From the NCBI RefSeq assembly GCF_019331725.1, contig NZ_JAHBBF010000022.1, forward strand, positions 1-34,261: 34,261 nt of DNA, written 5' to 3'. Shown here one piece after another: positions 14,768 to 23,332 of the stretch (its first letter is position 1; every line of letters begins with the position of its first letter). The position numbers were made by a program, and so were the translations under genes. This DNA comes from Bifidobacterium saguinibicoloris (lineage in GTDB: Bacteria > Actinomycetota > Actinomycetes > Actinomycetales > Bifidobacteriaceae). The notes below the pieces were generated by a model that saw only the letters and a program-made list of their open reading frames with translations, ran no database searches and was not told the origin of the DNA.

Positions 14768-14787
14768 CTGTCAGTTGCTGTTGACAG
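14768..14787. promoter_or_regulatory. Inverted repeat upstream of gltB
   Basis: CTGTCA (14768-14773) and TGACAG (14782-14787) form a perfect inverted repeat with an 8-bp spacer. It lies between the gltB start and its putative promoter. It could be an operator or a leader-RNA element; no regulator can be assigned. Confidence 0.3.
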
Positions 14788-14821
14788 CGTAGCGTCGGCC
14801 TATGTCGTTTGCGTTTCGCTG

Positions 14822-14850
14822 TCCATATACCGAGTTGCGTGAAAAGTCAA
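14822..14850 (-). promoter_or_regulatory. Probable gltBD promoter
   Basis: On the minus strand TTGACT (14845-14850) is followed, 17 bp on, by TATGGA (14822-14827); the overlapping TATATG at 15 bp is an alternative -10. The -35 is strong and the -10 weak, which would suit an activated promoter. It is about 100 bp upstream of the chosen gltB start. Confidence 0.45.
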
Positions 14851-14948
14851 TACCCAATTTTACGCGATTCGGGTTTTCCTTGATCCGGCCGCGTCGTGCG
14901 GGCGTCCGGGAGGTCCGCATGACGCCCGTACGACGCCCGTCGGCGCGT

Positions 14949-16115
14949 TCAGGCGAGCGTCTCGAGCCATGCGCGCATGCGGCGCAGTCCCTCGGCCGTG
15001 TCGTCGGCCGTGCCCACGTACGAGATGCGCACGTATCCGGCGCCGCGCGCGCCGAAACCGGAGGCGGGCGTGACGGCCACGTGCGCCTCGTGCAGCAATC
15101 GCACGGCGAAGTCGCGGTCGGACAGACCGGTCCTCTTCACGTTGACGAGCGCGTAGAACGCGCCGTCGGGCTCGGCGCAACCCACCAGCGGCATGTCGGC
15201 GACGGCGTCGACCACCATACGCCGGTTCGCGCGGTAGGCGGCCTTCATGACGGGCAGGATATCGGCGGCGCCTTCGAGCGCGGCCACGGCGCCCGCCTGC
15301 AGCGCGCCCGGCACGCAGGAGACGACGTTCTCCTGCATGACGGTCATGCGGTCGACGGCGTCCTTCGAACCGAAGACGCAACCGATGCGCCATCCGGTCA
15401 TCGCGTACGTCTTGGAGAACGAGTCGATGACGAGCGTACGCTCCCGCATGCCCGGCACCTGTGAGATGGAGCGGCATTCCGTCGCGTCGTCATAGACGAA
15501 CGCGCGGTACACCTCATCGCTGATCACCCACAGGTCGTGCCGGCGTGCCACGTCGGCGATGCGTTCGAGCTCGTCCGGTCCGATGACGGCGCCGGTGGGG
15601 TTCGAAGGCGAGTTGAGCAGAAGCGCCCTAGTCCGCGGCGTGACGGCGGCCTCCACGTCCTGCGCGCGCATGCGCCAGCCGTGCTCCTCATGCAGGGGCA
15701 CGGGCACCACGTTGACGCCCGTCATCTGGGCCTGGCCGAAGTAATTCGCGTATCCGGGGTCCGGGATGAGGATGTCGTCGCCGGCGTCCATGGCCGCGGT
15801 CATGGCGAGGAACACACCTTCCATGCCGCCGGCGGTGATGATGATGTCGGTGTCGGGATCGTAGTCGACGCCGTCGGCGCGGTTGCGGGAGGCGCACCAT
15901 GCGCGGCGCAACGCAACCGTCCCCCTGTTGGGCGTGTAGTGCGTGTCCCCCGCGCGCGCGGCGGCGTACGCGGCGTCGACCACCTCGCGGGGCGTGTCGA
16001 ACCCGGGTTCGCCGATCATGAAGGAGATGACGTCCTCCATGCCGGACGCCATCTCATACATCTCACGGACGGACGGGTACAGGGCCTCCTGGGCGCGACG
16101 CGACACTTCGGGCAT
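14949..16115 (-). CDS. PLP-dependent aminotransferase (fold type I, aspartate/alanine-type)
   Basis: The start is chosen at 16115 because AGGAG sits six bases before this ATG, whereas the ATG two codons upstream has no room for a ribosome site. In the numbering of the longer form, the family residues are N174 (SPSNPTG), D202 and Y205 (SDEVY), the PLP-binding K237 in SFSKTYAMTGWR, and the C-terminal substrate-binding Arg in GYVRISY. The length (388 residues) is standard for class I/II aminotransferases. The exact amino donor and acceptor cannot be told. Glutamate or 2-oxoglutarate would be a natural partner given gltBD next door, but the two transcription units appear separate (217 bp gap with a promoter). 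Confidence 0.88.
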   Translation of the reverse strand: MPEVSRRAQEALYPSVREMYEMASGMEDVISFMIGEPGFDTPREVVDAAYAAARAGDTHYTPNRGTVALRRAWCASRNRADGVDYDPDTDIIITAGGMEGVFLAMTAAMDAGDDILIPDPGYANYFGQAQMTGVNVVPVPLHEEHGWRMRAQDVEAAVTPRTRALLLNSPSNPTGAVIGPDELERIADVARRHDLWVISDEVYRAFVYDDATECRSISQVPGMRERTLVIDSFSKTYAMTGWRIGCVFGSKDAVDRMTVMQENVVSCVPGALQAGAVAALEGAADILPVMKAAYRANRRMVVDAVADMPLVGCAEPDGAFYALVNVKRTGLSDRDFAVRLLHEAHVAVTPASGFGARGAGYVRISYVGTADDTAEGLRRMRAWLETLA

Positions 16116-16230
16116 ATGCATCTCCTCATCGGACGGACGGAACGTGTCTGTCCGACGATGCTAGCGCCCGCGTGTTTCTCGACCGTCCGCCGTCTCACCA
16201 GCTCACCGTCCGTCTCACCCAACGCAATGG

Positions 16231-19200
16231 CTATTCCACCGATTTCAACGCGGCGAGCATGTCCACGTTCCTGAGCTGCCGGTAGACGACCACGCCGAGC
16301 ACGGCCAGCACCACGGCGACGAGCACAGCGGGCGCCACGAACGCCGGCCATCCCAGCGCGGGGTCGAACATGACCTCGTCAGGCGGCACCTCGGTGATGA
16401 TGTACCGGTGGAGCCCGGCGCCGAACCCGTAGCCGGCGAGGATGCCGAGCGCGGAGAGCACGATGGTCTCGCGGTAGATGTACATGGTGGTCTCGTTCGA
16501 GTGGAAGCCGAGCACCTTGATGGTCGACAGCTCGCGGATACGTTCGGACACGTTCAGATTCGTGAGGTTGTACAGGATCACCACGGCGAGCAGACCGGCC
16601 ACGAGCACGAGCACCTCCATGATCTGGTTCAATGACTCGACGATCGTGGCGACCTGGTTCTTCATCGTGGTGTTCTGCACCACTCCCCTGACGCCGTCGT
16701 TCCTCATGAACCGTGCGCCTTGTTTCTCGGCGTTGGCGATGGAATCGTCTTTGAGGTTGACGAGATAGGCGTTCGACCGGTAGTCCCTGCCGAACACGTG
16801 CTCGTACCCGCCGGACGTCATGTACATGTAGTGCCCGATGTACGCCTCGCTCACGCCGTCGACGCGCACGGAGCGTTCGGCGCCGTCCTCGCCGGTGACG
16901 CGGATCGTGTCGCCGGCCTTCGCGCCGAGCATCGCGGCCATGCGTTCGGAGATGACTGCGCCGCGGTCGGTGAGGATCTGCGGCTTGTGGCCGACGCGCG
17001 AGCGCAGGGTCACGTAGTCGGAGAGGTTGTATGCGTCGTCGGTGACGAGCAGCGTGATCGACTGCTTGTCGTCGGCTTTGCCCGCGGTTCTGGTGAGCTC
17101 CTCGTAGCGGATCGGCATCGCCTGGTCCACGGCCTTGTCGGTCATGGCCTTGGCGACCGCGGCCCGCTGTTCGTCGTTGTCGTCGGGTTTCTCGGCGACG
17201 ATCATGTCGTAGTGGACGACCTCGTCGAACTGGCGTTCACTGATCTGGTCGATGGACCCCTGCACGCCGAGTCCGGCGACGAGCAGCGACACGGCGCCCA
17301 TGACGCCGAAGATCGTCATGAAGCCGCGCGTCTTGTAGCGGAAGAGGTTGCGCGCGGTGACCTTGCGTGTGAAGCTGAGCCGGTTCCAGATGAAGCCGAA
17401 CCGTTCGAGAAGGATCTTCGAGCCGTTCGCCGGCGGTTTGGGCAGGAGAAGCGCGGCCGGCCTGTCCTTGAGTTCGCGTGCGGCGGCCAGTATGGCCGGC
17501 ACGACGGCGCTCGTCCAGGCGAGCAGGAACGCGGCCACGGTGACGGCCGGATGGAACTTGAGTTCGATGAGCGGCATGGTGAACCCGTCGCTGTACGCGT
17601 GGTAGACGATGAGCGGCAGAATCGTGTGCCCGGCCGCGACGCCGAGGATGGTGCCGACGGTGGAGGCGGCGAATCCGTAGACCGTGAACTTCTTGAGGAT
17701 GTCCGCGTTGCCGTAGCCGAGCGCCTTCAGCGTGCCGGAGTTGACGCGCTCCTCGTCGACCATGCGGCCCATCGTGGAGAACGTGACGAGCGCGGCCACG
17801 AAGTAGAGGAACACGGGGAAGATCATGGCGAGCTTGCCCACGATGTTCGCGATGGTTTCGTACACGCGGTAGCCGTTGGAGGTGAGGCCCTCACGCCTGC
17901 CGTCGATCGAGTAGGCGGGCACTTCGAGCGTGTCGACCTTCTCACGGGCGAGCGCGATGTCATGTTCCGCGTCCGCGATCTTCCGTTCGGCGGCGGGTTT
18001 CGCGTCGTTGAATTCCTGTAGTTTCGCGTTGTATTCGTCCTCGGCCTTGTCGATGTCGCGTTGGCCTTGGATGAGCTGCTTCGCGCCGGCCGAGGCGCTG
18101 CCGTCGTGTGACGCGCCTGCGGGCGCCTTGGAGATGGCCTGGCCGAGTTCGGCCTGTTTGTTCGCGAGCTGGTTGGAGGCGTCGGCGAGCGCGGAGGCGT
18201 TCCTCTGGTATTCCTCGGTATTCTGGTCGAGTTGCGCGGCGCCGTCGTTCCATTGCTTGAGCGCGGTGTCGTAGGCGTCCAGCTGCGTGTTGTATTGGGT
18301 GACGGCGTCGTTGTAGGCGGCGAGCGCCTTGTCGTATTGCGCTTTGATGGTGTCGTACACGCCACCGGTCAGGCCGCTGTCGGCCCAGTCGGTCAGCAGC
18401 TCGCCGGTTTTGTCGAGCACGGGTTTGACCGATTCGAGGGCGGCGCGCGCCGTGTCGAGTTGCGTCTTGGCCTGTGTGAGTTGGCTCCATGACGAGTCGA
18501 GTCGGACCTGTCCTTGCGCGAGCTGCTGCGCTCCGGCGGCGAGCTTGGTCTGTCCGGCGGTGATCTGCGAGCTGGCCGAGGCGATCTGCGCGAGTGCGCC
18601 GGAGAGTTCGGCGGCCGCGGACGAGCCTTGGTCGACGGCGTCGATCTCGCCTTGGGTCATCTGATCCTTGGCGGTTTCGATCTGGGTCTTCGCGTCGGTG
18701 AGCTGCTGTTCGGCATCGGTGAGCTGTTGCTTCGCGTCGTCGACCTTGGCCTGCGCCTTGTCGATCTGTGCGCGGCGGTCTTCGCGGATGGCGGCTTCGC
18801 GTGCTTCGGGTTGTCCGGAGAGGCGTTTGGTGAGCGTGTCCTTGTGCGCCTGCACGCGGTCGCGGTAGTCGGCGGTCCAGTAGTCGAGGTCTTGCGTGTC
18901 GTCGAAGGTGATGCGTCCGATCATCGTCACGTCCGAGTCGAACGTCTTCGGCACGACCACGCCGTAGCCGTCGAGTTCGCCGGTTCCGGCGGTGGATTGG
19001 CCCATGTTGAGGTCGGAGACGATCTCGCTGGCGTCGACGAATCCGACGACGGTGTATTCGGTCCGTTTGAGGATGGTGTCGCCGGCGATGTCGGGCAGTT
19101 CGGTGACGTTGACGGTGCTGTCGATCGCGTATTTGTCGCGTTCGCCTGAGTCGAGCGCGATCTCGCCGGTCTTGTCCGGTAGCCGGCCTTCGGTCACGTG

Positions 19201-19548
19201 GTATCCGGAGACGGCGTCAGGTTTGGAGTAGATGCGCAGGCTGTGGTCGCTGCCTTTGATCGTGACGTCTTTGAAGTAGCCGAATTCGGCCTGACGCACG
19301 CCGGCGGTGTCGCGGATGATGGTCTCGTCGTCGCGGCTCAATCCGTAGTCGCTGATGACGGTCACGTCGGCGAGATTGTGCTCGTCGTAGAAGGTCCTGC
19401 CGGTCGCCTGCATGTCGGGGCCGGTGGCGAACAGTCCGACGAGCGCGAATGAGCCGAGCAGCATGAGGCTGACGATCGAGGCGAAGCGTCCTTGGGATTT
19501 GGCGAGGGTGACGCGGATGTCCTTCCACAGCATGTGTTTGCGGGTCAT
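16231..19548 (-). CDS. ABC transporter permease with two FtsX-type cores and a long coiled-coil region
   Basis: The protein is 1105 residues from the ATG at 19548, six bases after the ATPase stop. An N-terminal membrane helix (about 23-42) precedes an extracytoplasmic domain. About 290 residues follow (roughly 250-540) rich in Ala, Gln, Asp and Lys with heptad-like Q-L-x-D-A-x-x-Q patterns, predicted to form long coiled coils. The first FtsX core starts near 571 (KLAMIFPVFLYFVAALVTF, then MVDEERVNSGTLKALGY). A second membrane half covers the last 370 residues (RNLFRYKTRGFMTIFGVMGA, then three C-terminal helices). This is the MacB/FtsX type rather than a substrate-import permease. The substrate is unknown; peptide or lipid export, or envelope stress resistance, are inferences. 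Confidence 0.85.
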   Translation of the reverse strand: MTRKHMLWKDIRVTLAKSQGRFASIVSLMLLGSFALVGLFATGPDMQATGRTFYDEHNLADVTVISDYGLSRDDETIIRDTAGVRQAEFGYFKDVTIKGSDHSLRIYSKPDAVSGYHVTEGRLPDKTGEIALDSGERDKYAIDSTVNVTELPDIAGDTILKRTEYTVVGFVDASEIVSDLNMGQSTAGTGELDGYGVVVPKTFDSDVTMIGRITFDDTQDLDYWTADYRDRVQAHKDTLTKRLSGQPEAREAAIREDRRAQIDKAQAKVDDAKQQLTDAEQQLTDAKTQIETAKDQMTQGEIDAVDQGSSAAAELSGALAQIASASSQITAGQTKLAAGAQQLAQGQVRLDSSWSQLTQAKTQLDTARAALESVKPVLDKTGELLTDWADSGLTGGVYDTIKAQYDKALAAYNDAVTQYNTQLDAYDTALKQWNDGAAQLDQNTEEYQRNASALADASNQLANKQAELGQAISKAPAGASHDGSASAGAKQLIQGQRDIDKAEDEYNAKLQEFNDAKPAAERKIADAEHDIALAREKVDTLEVPAYSIDGRREGLTSNGYRVYETIANIVGKLAMIFPVFLYFVAALVTFSTMGRMVDEERVNSGTLKALGYGNADILKKFTVYGFAASTVGTILGVAAGHTILPLIVYHAYSDGFTMPLIELKFHPAVTVAAFLLAWTSAVVPAILAAARELKDRPAALLLPKPPANGSKILLERFGFIWNRLSFTRKVTARNLFRYKTRGFMTIFGVMGAVSLLVAGLGVQGSIDQISERQFDEVVHYDMIVAEKPDDNDEQRAAVAKAMTDKAVDQAMPIRYEELTRTAGKADDKQSITLLVTDDAYNLSDYVTLRSRVGHKPQILTDRGAVISERMAAMLGAKAGDTIRVTGEDGAERSVRVDGVSEAYIGHYMYMTSGGYEHVFGRDYRSNAYLVNLKDDSIANAEKQGARFMRNDGVRGVVQNTTMKNQVATIVESLNQIMEVLVLVAGLLAVVILYNLTNLNVSERIRELSTIKVLGFHSNETTMYIYRETIVLSALGILAGYGFGAGLHRYIITEVPPDEVMFDPALGWPAFVAPAVLVAVVLAVLGVVVYRQLRNVDMLAALKSVE

Positions 19549-19553
19549 GGCGG

Positions 19554-20255
19554 TCACCACTCCAGGTCGTTGATGTCCATCGGGTGCTCGTTGACGTCGA
19601 TGGATTTGACGCGGGCGTCGTGCATGTGGATGACGCGGTCGGCGATGGGCGCGATGGCGGAGTTGTGGGTGACGATGACGACGGTCGCGCCTTTCTTCCT
19701 GCTTTGGTCCTGCAGGATCCTGAGGACCTGTTTGCCGGTGTTGTAGTCGAGTGCGCCGGTCGGCTCGTCGCACAGCAGGATCTTGGGGTTCTTGGCGACG
19801 GCGCGTGCGATGGCGACGCGCTGCTGTTCGCCGCCGGAGAGCTGCGCCGGGAAGTTGTCGATGCGGTCCTTGAGCCCCACGTCTATGAGCGTCTGCACCG
19901 GATCCTGCGCGTCCTGCACGATTTCGGAGGCGAGTTCGACGTTCTCCTTGGCGGTGAGGTTGGCGACGAGGTTATAGAACTGGAACACGAAGCCGATGTC
20001 GTGGCGGCGGTAGTCGGTGAGTTGGTGGGCGGTGTAGTTCGAGATGTCCTTGCCGTCGATGATGACCTGACCTTCGGAGTTGGTGTCCATGCCGCCGAGG
20101 ATGTTGAGCACGGTGGATTTGCCGGCGCCGGACGAGCCGAGGATGATGGCGAGTTCGCCCTTCTCGATGCCGAAACTGACGTCGTTGTTGGCGGTGATGA
20201 CGGTGTCTCCCATGTGATAGCGCTTGAAGCTGTGGACCATATCGATGTAGGCCAT
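19554..20255 (-). CDS. ABC transporter ATP-binding protein (MacB/LolD type)
   Basis: The 233-residue cytoplasmic ATPase pairs with the FtsX-type permease directly downstream. The start at 20255 has AAAGGAA seven bases upstream. Visible motifs are Walker [10 protein letters not shown] (40-48), Q-loop Q92, signature LSGGEQQR (139-146), Walker B ILLCDEP with catalytic E164, and H-loop H197 (VTHN). LSGGEQQR and the DEPTGALD sequence are typical of the MacB/LolD/FtsE branch. It is probably repressed by the divergent TetR regulator through the operator at 20283-20294. Confidence 0.93.
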   Translation of the reverse strand: MAYIDMVHSFKRYHMGDTVITANNDVSFGIEKGELAIILGSSGAGKSTVLNILGGMDTNSEGQVIIDGKDISNYTAHQLTDYRRHDIGFVFQFYNLVANLTAKENVELASEIVQDAQDPVQTLIDVGLKDRIDNFPAQLSGGEQQRVAIARAVAKNPKILLCDEPTGALDYNTGKQVLRILQDQSRKKGATVVIVTHNSAIAPIADRVIHMHDARVKSIDVNEHPMDINDLEW

Positions 20256-20282
20256 TGTCGGTTCCTTTCGCTCCTCAATAAA

Positions 20283-20294
20283 CAACGTGTTGAT
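20283..20294. promoter_or_regulatory. TetR operator in the ABC transporter promoter region
   Basis: CAACGTGTTGAT repeats, with one base changed, the CAACATGTTGAT at 20410-20421 in front of the TetR gene. Both are near-palindromic (CAACRTGTTG). This copy lies about 15 bp downstream of the -10 of the ABC promoter, a position suited to repression. Confidence 0.6.
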
Positions 20295-20308
20295 TTAAGT
20301 TGGTTGTG

Positions 20309-20338
20309 ATTCTAGATACGCCAGGAATGGCCGGTCAA
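20309..20338 (-). promoter_or_regulatory. Probable ABC transporter operon promoter
   Basis: The minus strand carries TTGACC (20333-20338), an 18-bp spacer and TAGAAT (20309-20314), about 55 bp before the ATPase start codon. The operator-like CAACGTGTTG lies just downstream. Confidence 0.6.
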
Positions 20339-20384
20339 TGAACGTTTTCAGGGGTTCTGTTCAGATTGGACAGCCAGCCGGAAA

Positions 20385-20437
20385 TTGTCGATTCAATCGC
20401 CAATATCGACAACATGTTGATATAATCGACTGTCGAT
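20385..20437 (+). promoter_or_regulatory. TetR gene promoter with clustered operator half-sites
   Basis: A perfect -10 TATAAT (20421-20426) has no good -35. Around it are a TTGTCGAT/ATCGACAA inverted repeat (20385-20392 and 20405-20412), the CAACATGTTG palindrome (20410-20419) and a perfect 13-bp palindrome, ATCGAC-T-GTCGAT (20425-20437). The cluster suggests autoregulation by the TetR protein whose ATG is 19 bp further on. Confidence 0.6.
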
Positions 20438-20455
20438 ACCACCGACGGGAGCACC

Positions 20456-21070
20456 ATGACCACCAAACGAAACACCAAGACCGAGGCGAAGATCAAGGCC
20501 GCATTCACCAGCCTCGCGCAGTCCAAGGGATTCGACGCGATGACCGTGAGCGACCTCGCACGCACCGCGGGCATCAACCGGGGCACGTTCTACATGCACT
20601 ACCTCGACAAGTTCGATCTCAGGGAGCAGCTCATCGACGACACGATCGAGGAGCTGACGACGATCCTTGTCGACAACTCCGATGCGGAAGCCCACACCAC
20701 GTCGAGCGCCACCGGCCGGGCGATCTGCGATGCGTTCCAGACCGAGTCGATCTCCGCCGCGCTGCGCTATGTGCGGGACGACTACGCGTTCTTCAACGCG
20801 ATTTCGCGCTCCGGCAACGACATGCAGCTCTACGACAAACTGAAGAAGGTGCTCAAGCAACTGATCGTGGCGCAGGCGACACGGTTCGGCGCCGATCCCC
20901 AGTCCTCCTACAACGGCATTCCGGCGGACTACGCGATGGAGATCCTCGTCTCGGCGGTCGCCTCGATCATCTGGCTGTGGATCCGGCGCGGCTGCAAGGA
21001 GACGCCGGAGGAGATCTGCCGCATCATCGAGATCAACAAGACCACCGCCCCGATCGACATCCTGTGGTGA
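20456..21070 (+). CDS. TetR/AcrR-family transcriptional regulator
   Basis: The protein is 204 residues, with GGGAG four bases before the ATG. The N-terminal DNA-binding domain shows the TetR helix-turn-helix (about 30-52, TVSDLARTAGINRGTFYMHY followed by LDKFDL). The C-terminal half is a divergent ligand-binding/dimer domain with no recognisable ligand. It is divergent from the ABC exporter and shares an operator motif with that promoter, so it most likely represses both the exporter and itself. The inducer is unknown. Confidence 0.9.
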   Translation: MTTKRNTKTEAKIKAAFTSLAQSKGFDAMTVSDLARTAGINRGTFYMHYLDKFDLREQLIDDTIEELTTILVDNSDAEAHTTSSATGRAICDAFQTESISAALRYVRDDYAFFNAISRSGNDMQLYDKLKKVLKQLIVAQATRFGADPQSSYNGIPADYAMEILVSAVASIIWLWIRRGCKETPEEICRIIEINKTTAPIDILW

Positions 21071-21104
21071 GGACGCGGCGAGGCTACGGCGGAGCGGTGC
21101 GGAC

Positions 21105-21893
21105 TCAACGGGCGGATACGCCGCCGGCCCCACCCGTTTCGAAACTGTCGACGCGGACGGCAAGCGCGGAGGGCGCCAGTTTGGCGAACACGCGATACAG
21201 CTTGTAGAACGCCAACGGCGTGTACTCGGCGCATCCGCGTTCCGCCTTCGCCAGCACCTTCCCGGTCTCCCGATGCAGGTCGAGGTACGGCAGTCGGGCG
21301 AGTTTGCCGGAGGCGGCGCCGCGCACGTTCATTTCGGTATCCATGTTGCCGGGGCTGAACAGCATCACGTTCACGCCGCGCGCATGTTCCTCCTCGTGCA
21401 ACGCACGGGCGAGGAACCTCACGTACACCTTGCTCGCGGCATACACGGCCTGCCATGGAATCGGCGCGAAGGACGACACCGATCCGGTGATCACCTCGAA
21501 GCTTCCGCTGCTCATGTACGGCAGGCAGATACGGTTGACCATCGTCACGGCGGTCACATTGAGGTCGATCATCGTGCGGATGTCCGCCGGATCCATATCG
21601 CGCAGCAATCCTTCATGTTCGTAGCCGGCGTTGTTGATCAGCACGCGAATGTTCGGCCGCGCCTCTCTCAACAATGCGGTCAATTCCCCATGGGCTTCCG
21701 CCGCGGTGAGATCCAGCGGAATGACCCGTATGCGTGTATTCGGGTTGCCGTATCGTTCGGCGAGCGCGCGCAGCCGTTGCTCGCGTCGAGCGATGATCCA
21801 GATCTCATCGAGATTCCGGTATCGGGCGACGATCGCCTCGAGGAACGCCGCCCCAAGACCCGATGACGCACCGGTGACGATGGCGATATCCAT
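21105..21893 (-). CDS. Short-chain dehydrogenase/reductase (SDR)
   Basis: The 262-residue classical SDR has GGAG seven bases before the ATG. The cofactor motif TGASSGLG is at 7-14, NNAG at 87-90, and the catalytic S138, Y151 and K155 are in place (SVSSFAPIPWQAVYAASK). R36/R37 after the second strand would fit NADP(H). It is probably co-transcribed with the flavin oxidoreductase 59 bp upstream. The substrate is unknown; the C-terminus after about 200 is unlike the steroid or sugar SDRs with clear assignments. Confidence 0.9.
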   Translation of the reverse strand: MDIAIVTGASSGLGAAFLEAIVARYRNLDEIWIIARREQRLRALAERYGNPNTRIRVIPLDLTAAEAHGELTALLREARPNIRVLINNAGYEHEGLLRDMDPADIRTMIDLNVTAVTMVNRICLPYMSSGSFEVITGSVSSFAPIPWQAVYAASKVYVRFLARALHEEEHARGVNVMLFSPGNMDTEMNVRGAASGKLARLPYLDLHRETGKVLAKAERGCAEYTPLAFYKLYRVFAKLAPSALAVRVDSFETGGAGGVSAR

Positions 21894-21952
21894 TCGATGA
21901 CTCCTTATTCATTTACTCGCATTTTCGGACCATTGAACGTTGACGGCAAAGA

Positions 21953-23236
21953 TTACCGCCGCCCTTTGCGGCGACGCGGGGTGAGCGCTGCGGGACCGTG
22001 CTGCCCGAGGGCGAACAGCAGCGCCTTCAGGCCGCCGATGCGCGGATCGGGCCCCTCCCCGCGCGCGATGCGGTGCATCTGCAGTTCGAACCAGCTGATG
22101 ACGAGGATGCCGCCGAACGCCTTGTCGAGGGCCCTGATGCCGGTCGTGACGCGGGGCAGCTCGACGCTGCCGTCCCATGGGTCGCGGATGATGCGCTTGG
22201 GCAGGTCGGGGACCAGAGCCAGAGGACGCGCGATGCCGATCATCTGCGTGATGCCCTCATCGAGCGCCCGTTCCATGTCGCGTGCGTTGCGGAAGCCGCC
22301 GGTCAGGGCGACCGGCACGGTCAGCTCGCCTTTGACGCGGCGTGCGAAGTCGGTGAAGTAGACGCCGCGCCTGCGGTCCTCGGCCGCGCCGCTGTTGGTC
22401 TGGATGACCGGCTTGGCGTAGGTGCCGCCGGAGATGTCGATGAGGTCGACGCCTCGGGTCTCCAGCTGCTTCATGACCCAGATGGACTCCTCCTCGCTGA
22501 AGCCGCCCGGCGCGCCGTCCTGCGCATTGAGTTTGACCGCCACGGGGAAATCGGGGCCGACCGCCTCGCGCACCGCGTCGAACACGTCGAACAGGAACCG
22601 GGCGCGGTTTTCGAGACTTCCGCCGTATTCGTCGGCACGCCGGTTGTCGAGCGGTGAGAGGAACTGGTTGATGAGGTATCCGTGCGCCGCATGGATCTCC
22701 ACGCCGGTGAAGCCCGCCTTCTTCGCGATGCGCGCCGTGGTGGCGAACCGGCGCACGATGTCGCGGATCTGACCGACCGTGAGTTCGGTGGGCTCGGCGA
22801 AGAACCTGCCGTATTCGCCGTCGATTCCGCCGGCGCTCGGGGCGAGCGGATGCGGGTTGATGGTGATGGGCGACTGGCGCCCGGGGTGGTTGATCTGCAT
22901 CCAGCAGTGCGCGCCGTGTTCAGTGCCGGCAGCCGCCCAGCGGCGCAGCATGTCCAGGTCACGCTCGTCCTCGACGGCGACGTTGCCGGGCTCGCCGAGC
23001 TGGGTGCGATCGACCATCACGTTGCCGGTGACAAGCACGCCCGCACCTCCCCTCGCCCACGTGCGGTAGAGACGCACGTGCTCCTCGGTCGGGGCGCAGT
23101 CGCGGCCGGCGAGCGCTTCGTTCATCGCGGATTTGTAGAACCGGTTCTTCACGGTCACTCCGCAGGGCAGGGTCAACGGTTCGGCGATCGGCGTCGCGGT
23201 CGCGGTCTTGCCACTGGCCAAGATCATGTCGTTCAT
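21953..23236 (-). CDS. NADH:flavin oxidoreductase, old yellow enzyme family
   Basis: The 427-residue FMN TIM-barrel enzyme reduces activated C=C bonds. The start at 23236 is chosen because it falls inside the divergent intergenic region; the frame extends further but only as the shadow of the TetR gene. Motifs are KNRFYKSAM near the N-terminus, WMQINHPGRQ, the HAAHGYLINQFLSP active-site segment and RRADEYGGSLENRARF. There is no C-terminal FAD/NAD domain, so it is not a full 2,4-dienoyl-CoA reductase. Likely partner genes are the SDR downstream and the divergent TetR. The substrate is unknown. Confidence 0.92.
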   Translation of the reverse strand: MNDMILASGKTATATPIAEPLTLPCGVTVKNRFYKSAMNEALAGRDCAPTEEHVRLYRTWARGGAGVLVTGNVMVDRTQLGEPGNVAVEDERDLDMLRRWAAAGTEHGAHCWMQINHPGRQSPITINPHPLAPSAGGIDGEYGRFFAEPTELTVGQIRDIVRRFATTARIAKKAGFTGVEIHAAHGYLINQFLSPLDNRRADEYGGSLENRARFLFDVFDAVREAVGPDFPVAVKLNAQDGAPGGFSEEESIWVMKQLETRGVDLIDISGGTYAKPVIQTNSGAAEDRRRGVYFTDFARRVKGELTVPVALTGGFRNARDMERALDEGITQMIGIARPLALVPDLPKRIIRDPWDGSVELPRVTTGIRALDKAFGGILVISWFELQMHRIARGEGPDPRIGGLKALLFALGQHGPAALTPRRRKGRR

Positions 23237-23270
23237 CGTGATTCCAACTTTCCATACGTCTATGTTTTTA

Positions 23271-23304
23271 CAGTTGTCTAAACTATCACATAGTTTTACA
23301 ACTG
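23271..23304. promoter_or_regulatory. Operator between the oxidoreductase and its divergent TetR gene
   Basis: Two nested inverted repeats share one centre: AAACTAT-CAC-ATAGTTT (23280-23296), flanked by CAGTTGT (23271-23277) and ACAACTG (23298-23304). It overlaps a possible TetR promoter, TTGTCT (23274-23279) and TACAAC (23297-23302) 17 bp apart. It also overlaps the region where the leftward oxidoreductase promoter must lie. Binding by the adjacent TetR protein is an inference. Confidence 0.65.
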
Positions 23305-23332
23305 CAAAATTCTGGACGATAGGATATGCTGG

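Noticed and set aside
16720..18021. A 433-codon plus-strand frame opposite the ABC permease.
   Set aside because: It has a Val/Asp/Gly/Glu-rich shadow composition with no start signal, and the permease on the other strand is well supported.
19549..19773. 75-codon N-terminal extension of the ABC permease.
   Set aside because: It overlaps the ATPase gene in another frame and is Arg/His-rich; the permease starts at the ATG just after the ATPase stop.
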